NCBI GenBank assembly: GCA_036940085.1
Contig: JALLBK010000050.1
Coordinates: 1 to 47,500 of the forward strand
Direction: 5' to 3'
Length of the DNA stretch: 47,500 nt
DNA from: Discostella pseudostelligera
Lineage: Eukaryota > Bacillariophyta > Thalassiosirophyceae > Thalassiosirales > Thalassiosiraceae
The position numbers and the translations under genes were made by a program. The stretch's first letter is position 1. Every line of letters starts with the position of its first letter. Below the pieces are notes generated by a model. The model was not told the origin of the DNA and did not search any database. It saw nothing but the letters and a program-made list of their open reading frames with translations. Below, in pieces: positions 41,256 to 47,500 of this stretch.

Positions 41256-44200
41256 CTAGTTCGAGAAGAACCCACGGATAGTTGAAACAAGCCACCAAAC
41301 AATGGAAGCAAATATGACGTTGCGAGAATCGGCCAAGAACCTCAAATTAAATCGAAATTTCACCTTTTGGTATTGCTCCATCTCACGATAGCGTTTCATG
41401 ACGCCACTGTCACCAACATTGGCGGACCCCGAGTCTGGTGCTGATGATGATACCACCAACCCAAGCTTCCTATTCAAATAATTGGATAGGCGAATGGTCA
41501 ACTCCACCAATATTGGAATCTCATAACTCTTCACACGCGACAACATCGGGTCACCAATGTAGTGGACATCGAGTGGATTGCATTTGCACAGTCCTGCATA
41601 AAGCTGCTGTCTTCCTAGATCAGTAAGCTTGCCGTCACTGCCACGATCGGGAAACTGCACATTGTCGGAAGCCGCGGTAGTGGCCGTATCCTTGGCGCCC
41701 AGTCCGAACAGACGCCGCAAACTAAAACCACGTGCAGGTTCGTCAACCAAAACCCGATAATCTAAAGGTAGGTGCACCAAATATCGAACATGCGTCAACA
41801 GATTCTCAAGCGCTGCCTCCTCATTGCCAATTTTACCCTCAAATAACGCATTGAACTTGGCTTCTAGTCGATCGAGCATATCCATCCCCGCAAGACGCTT
41901 CTGATGTTGACCATACACCTCCTCTAACAAATTCGTTCCATCCAATTGACAATCCATCAATTTCCAAATTGGCAGTGGACAGTACGCACCCATATTTTGA
42001 CCATGACGGATAAATAGCGACGTGGTCAACTCATCGGAACGACGCGCATTCAACACGTTATTCAAGACATTGACCACGCCGGTGGAGTACACACGCAGAA
42101 CACGTTGCACTAACGCCAACGACCGGGGGTATTCGACGCTCGATGAAAAGTCCAATTCGCGTGCACGCTTTAAAAAGATGGCAAGGGGTACGGTGTAATA
42201 GTGAGCATTGCACACGATGTAGGATTCCCATTGAGCAGAGTACATGCTTGGGGATGTTGGTTTTGGCTGAACTAACGAGGGATAATACTCGGTACGATGA
42301 TGCGATGTGACGGTAGCAGCGGCATTGCGAAGCAATGCACCCGCCGTTCCTCGTGGCTGGTCACTGCCACTAATACTGCCCTGACGATTGGGAACAACGG
42401 CACGTCGCTTTACCACGTAATTCCATGGTTCCAGCCACATAAGCCACGTTTCCAATGCCCAATGGAAATTGGATGAACGATCATGGATAGCCCCGCACGC
42501 AAGGCCCAACCGAATGTAATTGAATGTCGATTGCTGCATGGCAGTAATGGCGGGTGGGAGCGGCCATGCAACTTTGTTTCTTCCACCACTACTTGGGGGG
42601 CTGCCATCAATATTGTCATCATTTACCAATGTCGGTGTACTCGGCCGATCCCCACCACCACTAGTACTACCGCTCCTATCCTCCCGCTGTCGCTGCTGTA
42701 CAACACCCGAAACCTTACGCACCATCTCCCTCATGGATAAGTCCGACAACAAATGTCGTACTAAGCTCAATATTCCACTCTGCACTCGACCCGGAGGCGG
42801 TACCACTGGCGCATTGTTGCTGGGTTGGGCCAATTCCAGCGAATCACGCAATGTTGGATTTACAGTGGAGGAGGATGACGATGACGAAGGCGATAAACTA
42901 GTACTGCCACTACTCCATACTCCTGCGCGGACACGTCGATAACGCAATACAGCATCCTGCGTCGTGGTTGCTACATTCGGTCCTTCGATCCATAATTCAA
43001 TGATCAGACGTAGGAATAATTCCGAGGTGTAAGAGGATGTTACCATCGTCGTCGTTGTGGCACCATCAAAGCAATTCATGCCCACGTCTAAACTATCTTC
43101 ATTGTATTCCTGCCCTAAACTCAAATAGGAATTCATGTAGTTGGTAAAGAGATGGGAGTAGATGCGTTGTCCATACATTGCATTGTTGTTGCTGGTGGTG
43201 GTGCTTCGTCCTCCGAAACGACGCTGCTGGTCTTGCATCTGTGTCAACCATGTAGGATTGGACAATGGGAATCGAACAAAAAGGAAGAGGTAGTATTCGA
43301 GCATGGTCAATTTCAAGTTTGGTTCATTGGTAGCGGCGGTACCGCCACCCTTTTGGCTGGGTGTTCGGTACCCCGTCGATGACGTCGCTGGTGTGCTCGA
43401 AGACAACATTCGTGATTTGGAAGGGGTAGTCGATGATGTCGATAGCGATAGCGGGGGTGGAGATATGGAACCACCGCCTCGTCCTACCCTGCCACCTCCA
43501 TGCTGCTGCTGCTGTTGTTGAGCTGATGGCTGTTGTTGCTGCTGATACAATTGTTGAAAATGTCGACTCAGTTCCACTTGTCCATTGTTCTTCATCGACC
43601 CACTACCACCCTGAGATTGGTGGACGAGTAGGGCTAATAATCGAGTGGCATTTTCCTTGCCAATATTTCCTCGCACAGTAGTAGTTGTGGTGGTAGTAGT
43701 ACCCACGGTAGTCGTTCCTGTTGTTCCAGCTACTCCCCCCTGGTTGTCATCCTTTGTTTGCATTTCATTCCAATAACACACTTTCCAATTTTCCACCAAT
43801 GGCATTGATAATTCCGACAATGCACCCAATGGGAATTTGAATTTGACATTGGGCCGATGGATGGATTCTGCGGAGATTGCATCCAATAGTGTCAGTGGAG
43901 CGTAATAGTAATTGTTATTGCCATTAGAGTTGGAAGTTGATGTTGTTCCGGTGCCACGAGATGAAGGTGGAGGAGGGGCAGGAGCGCGCAATAGCCGAAC
44001 GATTGGATCTTGCTCCAACGATACTGATGATGTTGATAATGGCGAAGAAGATTTGGTTACCGATCGTCCCGAATTCGATGAAGAAGTAGGCGGGGGTAAA
44101 TACAAGCTGAGCCATCCTCCGTCAGCATGTCGATAATCTCTACTGCTGCTACCGCTCAGTGATGGAGACGATGGAGAAGCTACCAACGGCGATGACAATG

Positions 44201-44471
44201 GGGACCCACCACGGGGCGATGATCCCCTCTCATCGACAGTCTTGACATTCCACTCCCCAAACACCTTATCAACAATAAGTGGGTATAAATTCACAAATCG
44301 TCGTTCGGCGACTGCACCGCCAGCCGGCAGTTCGTCGCGAAGGAAAGAGAGGAGGGCCAATGCCGTCTCGTGGGGGGAGAGACGTTGCGATTCCTGCAGT
44401 TGTTGAGACGATGACGCTGATGCTGAAGAATTGCTGGGCGTGTTGCCCGCGAGGGCCTCTTCGAGGAGCAT
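41256..44471 (-). CDS. SMPD4-like neutral sphingomyelinase 3
   Basis: Single exon, 1071 aa. The N-terminal LSPHETALALLSFLRDELPAG and FVNLYPLIVDKVFG resemble the SMPD4 start. Other family-like blocks: LTMLEYYLFLFVRFPLSNP, LFLRLIIELWIEG, NYIRLGLACGAI, LETWLMWLEPWNYV, YSAQWESYIVCNAHYYTVPLAIFLKRARELDF, and LALVQRVLRVYSTG. The end is a membrane helix, NVIFASIVWWLVSTIRGFF, as in animal SMPD4. Ser/Gln/Thr-rich inserts separate blocks. SMPD4 acts at ER/nuclear-envelope membranes in animals and has no obvious classical sphingomyelinase catalytic motif; nor does this one. The identification rests on remembered block order and is moderate. The 3' end is 73 bp from the thiamin gene. Confidence 0.7.
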   Translation of the reverse strand: MLLEEALAGNTPSNSSASASSSQQLQESQRLSPHETALALLSFLRDELPAGGAVAERRFVNLYPLIVDKVFGEWNVKTVDERGSSPRGGSPLSSPLVASPSSPSLSGSSSRDYRHADGGWLSLYLPPPTSSSNSGRSVTKSSSPLSTSSVSLEQDPIVRLLRAPAPPPPSSRGTGTTSTSNSNGNNNYYYAPLTLLDAISAESIHRPNVKFKFPLGALSELSMPLVENWKVCYWNEMQTKDDNQGGVAGTTGTTTVGTTTTTTTTVRGNIGKENATRLLALLVHQSQGGSGSMKNNGQVELSRHFQQLYQQQQQPSAQQQQQQHGGGRVGRGGGSISPPPLSLSTSSTTPSKSRMLSSSTPATSSTGYRTPSQKGGGTAATNEPNLKLTMLEYYLFLFVRFPLSNPTWLTQMQDQQRRFGGRSTTTSNNNAMYGQRIYSHLFTNYMNSYLSLGQEYNEDSLDVGMNCFDGATTTTMVTSSYTSELFLRLIIELWIEGPNVATTTQDAVLRYRRVRAGVWSSGSTSLSPSSSSSSSTVNPTLRDSLELAQPSNNAPVVPPPGRVQSGILSLVRHLLSDLSMREMVRKVSGVVQQRQREDRSGSTSGGGDRPSTPTLVNDDNIDGSPPSSGGRNKVAWPLPPAITAMQQSTFNYIRLGLACGAIHDRSSNFHWALETWLMWLEPWNYVVKRRAVVPNRQGSISGSDQPRGTAGALLRNAAATVTSHHRTEYYPSLVQPKPTSPSMYSAQWESYIVCNAHYYTVPLAIFLKRARELDFSSSVEYPRSLALVQRVLRVYSTGVVNVLNNVLNARRSDELTTSLFIRHGQNMGAYCPLPIWKLMDCQLDGTNLLEEVYGQHQKRLAGMDMLDRLEAKFNALFEGKIGNEEAALENLLTHVRYLVHLPLDYRVLVDEPARGFSLRRLFGLGAKDTATTAASDNVQFPDRGSDGKLTDLGRQQLYAGLCKCNPLDVHYIGDPMLSRVKSYEIPILVELTIRLSNYLNRKLGLVVSSSAPDSGSANVGDSGVMKRYREMEQYQKVKFRFNLRFLADSRNVIFASIVWWLVSTIRGFFSN

Positions 44472-44594
44472 CGTTACCAGTAGTACGGACGAGAAGTCGA
44501 AGCGGGCCGCCCGCCGTCGCCCATGAGGAAAGGGGGGAGGGCGATGGTTGGCCCGCTAAGTATGAACGCTCCGCCCCCCAACCAAAAATATTAT

Positions 44595-44710
44595 GCCACG
44601 TGGAATAACACCCCTCCACAGGGATGCCACGTGGAGTAATTCATCGTTGACTCATTGTGAGAGGCTACATAGGGCTACATGCCACGTGGACATCAAATTC
44701 TGCCACGTGG
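44595..44710. promoter_or_regulatory. Four TGCCACGTGG elements
   Basis: Identical or near-identical TGCCACGTGG words start at about 44594, 44625, 44680 and 44701, three followed by A and two by AGTA. They lie between the divergent SMPD4-like (44471) and Fe-ADH-like (44814) genes. The core CACGTG is a G-box/E-box palindrome; here the E2F-like half is missing. The remainder of this ~340-bp gap is GC-rich (gcccgcccgcc). Confidence 0.65.
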
Positions 44711-44813
44711 AGTATCCTGATGCACCATCGACGCCCGCCCGCCCGCCCCCTATCCATCAAGCCCGCCCCAACAATCCACCATTAGAAGCCACCACCCACC
44801 TCATACTTTGACC

Positions 44814-46379
44814 ATGGTCAGCCTGCAGCCCCTACGCGAATACCTCCGCAACAACATCGCTCATCTTCGTTCCTCGCCATGCCTCCTCATTTCATCGGCG
44901 CCGCCACCACAGCTTTCTCCATCTAGTACGAGTACGACGCCTTCGTCATCGGCATCCTCCGCCGCCTCATCGTTGGACCTTGAACAGCGTCGACAATTCA
45001 AACATCAGACTCAGACAATCCACTCGTTTGTACAGCGGAATACCCAATCAATTACATTGGAATACAATTTGAAAACTATACCATGTCATATATCTTCGGC
45101 ATTTCCAACATTAGCAAGTGTTGATGAGGCTGTATCTTTGGCAAGACGGGCAGGGTTGAAGGGTAGTGGTGGTGGTGGTGGTGAGGGGGTAATCATTGGT
45201 CTTGGGACTGGTGCCGCCATAGATTTGGCCAAGGCTGTAGCAGACAGTTTGTTTGAGAACGGTGTTTCCTCTTCATCTACTTCTTTTCATGATGGTTATG
45301 GCAATCATGGTGGGGGTACATTACTATTAGCACCTTGCACACTGGGTGGATTGTGGGCGGCATCCTCCAACCTTCCATCCATTTTGTTAGACACCAAAGA
45401 AGAGGTATTACTACCCCATCGAACATCTTGTTGGAGAAACATGACGAGTAAGGAAACATCAGCTATTCGAAATGGTACCATTGTGACCATGGATCCAATG
45501 CGATATTGGGCTATGCCACCACTCTACGCTCCATTCCGACCGGCAAAACGATCTGACTACTCCTCGCCGTTACTACCCCCCATGGCGCATGTGGCTGCGG
45601 CAGCACTTGCAATACTGTTAGATGTGGCACGTTCGATAGATGTAGATGGTTTGGGAGTAGGAACGAGTAACGTCGATGTCGATTCAACAAAACAGCAGCA
45701 GCAGGAACAAACCATGATGTTAGACATGAAGGAAGTTGCATCTTCATGTGCATCAGTGTTGGTCCTTGCCGCACACGAGGCAAAGACTGAAAGGAACGAA
45801 GAACGCATTGTCCTTGCGCAACAACATCTCGTCGATGCCATCTCGCGTCTTACATCGATATCGTCTCCACACACAACAACCTCCTCCTCTGGAACAATAC
45901 CACAAACACTTGCCAATGCATTACTACCAACCTATTTCCCACAATGTCACTACATTACCTATCTTGCATCGACGCTTACAGGTCTATGTGACATGTTGTC
46001 GGAGAATAGTCCATCATCATCGTCGTCGTTGAATGGCAAGGACGAATCCATGGTGGGAATGTTAACATCATCGATACTTGAAAGCAGCAACACAATCGAT
46101 AGTACAATGCAAATATCATCATCATCATCATCATCATCATCGAAAGCATCGGCATCATTATCTTTATCCTCCTGGGCCACGCATGCGTCAGCAAATGCCG
46201 GTCTGCCATCCATGGCAAGCTTAGCGTACGGTACTCCCGATGTGAATGCATTAGTGAATTCATTGGATTCGTATACCGCCTTGATGGGAAGCGAAGGTGG
46301 ACATGCGGTTGGTTGTAGTAACTTGGAAGATGATTACTGGGTTATGGAAGATGTTCTTCGAAGGGGTTTGCATAGATAA
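44814..46379 (+). CDS. Iron-containing alcohol dehydrogenase-like protein
   Basis: Single exon, 521 aa from the first true ATG at 44814 (accATGg). Evidence for the family: SVDEAVSLARRAGLKGSGG, then IIGLGTGAAIDLAKAVAD, the nucleotide-binding GGGSxxDxAKxxA signature of Fe-ADH, then LLLAPCTLGGLWAASSN in place of the IPTTAGTGSE loop, IRNGTIVTMDP and PPMAHVAAAALAILLD. The C-terminus has WATHASANAGLPSMASLAYGTPD. Metal ligands (one Asp, three His) cannot be matched with confidence, and long Ser repeats interrupt the C-terminal half. It may be a divergent or inactive member. Substrate unknown. Confidence 0.52.
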   Translation: MVSLQPLREYLRNNIAHLRSSPCLLISSAPPPQLSPSSTSTTPSSSASSAASSLDLEQRRQFKHQTQTIHSFVQRNTQSITLEYNLKTIPCHISSAFPTLASVDEAVSLARRAGLKGSGGGGGEGVIIGLGTGAAIDLAKAVADSLFENGVSSSSTSFHDGYGNHGGGTLLLAPCTLGGLWAASSNLPSILLDTKEEVLLPHRTSCWRNMTSKETSAIRNGTIVTMDPMRYWAMPPLYAPFRPAKRSDYSSPLLPPMAHVAAAALAILLDVARSIDVDGLGVGTSNVDVDSTKQQQQEQTMMLDMKEVASSCASVLVLAAHEAKTERNEERIVLAQQHLVDAISRLTSISSPHTTTSSSGTIPQTLANALLPTYFPQCHYITYLASTLTGLCDMLSENSPSSSSSLNGKDESMVGMLTSSILESSNTIDSTMQISSSSSSSSSKASASLSLSSWATHASANAGLPSMASLAYGTPDVNALVNSLDSYTALMGSEGGHAVGCSNLEDDYWVMEDVLRRGLHR

Positions 46380-46831
46380 TTACAATATTTAGGTCGCATG
46401 CATCCAACCCAAACATTATGCTTCAATCATCTAAGCCCAATAGCTGCATTCGACATTCTTCATGAGGGTGGGTGGGTGCTCAGAGATAATACCATTGTCG
46501 TACCCCGGTAAGGGTTTGGGTGTGGCAATTCAATCATAATTCATTGTCGAACACTCTTCATCGCGATAAATTGAACTGTAGACGACGCACTGCTGCGTCG
46601 TCCGGAAGTCTCAAAATATCTCACCAAATAAGATCTTAACATTAGCGAGGTGATGATTTGTGGTGTGTTCTGTGCAGATTGGGCATTAAGGTACAACGAG
46701 TCACAGATGCAGAATACTTCTTCGCAATTCGACCAAACATTCTTCAATGTGATGATAGCAAAAGGTTTACAATAGCAAAAGGATTACAACAGATATTATA
46801 TTATCGCTCGTAATATTGCACAATATTGCCA
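46380..46831. other. Convergent intergenic region with a 17-bp tandem repeat
   Basis: A 452-bp AT-rich gap between two 3' ends. The only structure seen is a 17-bp tandem duplication, atagcaaaaggtttaca at 46755-46771 and the same word with one change at 46772-46788. No ATG-started ORF of interest and no RNA fold were recognised. Confidence 0.45.
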
Positions 46832-47500
46832 TTAATTACTGCCTACTTGCTCTTGTTCAGCATCAAGGTCATAGCAAAATTTTGCAGCTCCTTCTCCAGC
46901 GACAAATCCAGTACTCCAGCAACCCATGAAATTGAAGCCACCCGTGACTCCATCCACATCCAATACTTCTCCACACATGAATAGTCCAGGCTTGACCTTA
47001 CTTTGCATATTGGACATTTGTACCTCGCTCAATTGGACACCACCCGCGGTGACAAACTCATCTTTGAATATCCCCTTGGATGTGACTCTTAGTGGGAAAG
47101 CAGTTAGGTTGTTTGCGAGAGAACGGATCATGCTTTTGGATGCATCTCCCCATGTCATTGTGAGCGGAATATCCGAATGTGCAACGAGTGCAGACCACAA
47201 TCGTTTGGGTATTATCGGTACAGTTTTGGTTGAATCTCCAGCTTTGGAAGGTACGTCCATTCCATTCATGAATAATGGGCAACCGGTAGAGACTTGTCGT
47301 TTAGGTAGTAAACGTGTCATTTCCCACAGGGCATCCATTAGTATACTCTCACTGCTACTGCTCTTTGGCGCATTTTGTTCCTCCGCCCACTTTGGACAGA
47401 AATTAACTTTAACTTCGCATTTGTATCCGACGGAGCTAAATTCTCGGGCGGCGAAGGCGGATAACCGCAATGCTGCAGGTCCCGACACTCCATGATGAGT
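46832..47500 (-). CDS. BaiN/HI0933-like FAD-dependent oxidoreductase, 5' end outside window
   Basis: The open frame enters from the right edge with no start in the window; the first visible residues are [16 protein letters not shown], the family's THxGxSGPA block. The C-terminal part has [25 protein letters not shown], the [38 protein letters not shown] block and the stop at 46832. These are the typical C-terminal flavin-binding motifs of the HI0933/YhiN family. About 222 residues are visible of a usual ~420-500. The N-terminal Rossmann GxGxxG is missing because of the window edge, not decay. Its substrate in eukaryotes is unknown. Confidence 0.88.
   Translation of the reverse strand, partial: THHGVSGPAALRLSAFAAREFSSVGYKCEVKVNFCPKWAEEQNAPKSSSSESILMDALWEMTRLLPKRQVSTGCPLFMNGMDVPSKAGDSTKTVPIIPKRLWSALVAHSDIPLTMTWGDASKSMIRSLANNLTAFPLRVTSKGIFKDEFVTAGGVQLSEVQMSNMQSKVKPGLFMCGEVLDVDGVTGGFNFMGCWSTGFVAGEGAAKFCYDLDAEQEQVGSN

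Noticed and set aside
46541..46747. 68-codon minus-strand ORF in the last intergenic gap
   Set aside because: It begins with TTG, has no motif and lies in AT-rich 3' flanking DNA.
1..47500. tRNA, rRNA, CRISPR array or transposon ORF
   Set aside because: No T-loop-like GGTTCGAANCC in cloverleaf context, no regular spaced repeats beyond promoter motifs, and no reverse transcriptase, integrase or transposase motif was seen by eye. A tRNAscan or Infernal run would settle the RNA part.

Overview
The window is nuclear DNA from a photosynthetic stramenopile, most likely a centric diatom; the genus cannot be fixed from sequence alone. The grounds are 22 protein genes packed at about one per 2 kb, alternating strands so that promoters and 3' ends are shared, short GT-AG introns (68-124 bp), and three proteins whose N-terminal signal peptide ends in a diatom-type plastid import motif with Phe at the predicted +1 position (VAS-FAP, ATA-FAS, AAA-FAT). 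No bacterial, organellar, phage or CRISPR content was seen, and no tRNA or rRNA gene was recognised.

Layout, left to right: FAM32A-like protein (-); family A DNA polymerase of the POLN/POLQ type (+, 5 exons); large secreted/membrane repeat protein (-); possible 70-aa membrane ORF (+); WDR55 (-); Lys-rich unknown (+); RRP6/EXOSC10 exosome nuclease (+); acidic unknown (-); DMT-like membrane transporter (+); Obg GTPase with a large acidic insert (-); PHD-finger/AT-hook chromatin protein (+); CAX cation/H+ exchanger (-); GUCD1-like protein (+); sulfotransferase-like type II membrane protein (-); acyl-protein-thioesterase-like hydrolase (+); phosphoglycerate kinase with a long insert (+); second thioesterase-like hydrolase (-); plastid PDZ-ferredoxin fusion (+); broken duplicate exon followed by the intact fucosyltransferase-like gene (-); plastid ThiD-ThiE fusion (+); SMPD4-like sphingomyelinase (-); Fe-ADH-like protein (+); 5'-incomplete BaiN/HI0933-like flavoprotein (-). 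Exon joins were worked out by hand from splice signals, reading phase and family alignment from memory.

The genes do not form one pathway. Several serve ribosome/RNA biology (WDR55, RRP6, Obg and perhaps FAM32A), others thiamin synthesis, membrane lipids and glycans, ion transport and chromatin. What links them is the intergenic DNA. Many promoters carry an E2F-like core (TCCCGCC / GGCGGGA), and in two of them it is joined, at a spacing of usually three bases, to a G-box-like core (TGCCACGTG). This composite element, CCCGCCAAATCnnTGCCACGTG, in tandem at 16.12-16.38 kb and again at 32.46-32.58 kb, is the most unusual signal in the window. Also notable are an eight-fold ~70-residue repeat in a secreted protein, a three-fold C2HC finger in the PHD protein, inserts in Obg and PGK, and an assembly seam at 25,261.
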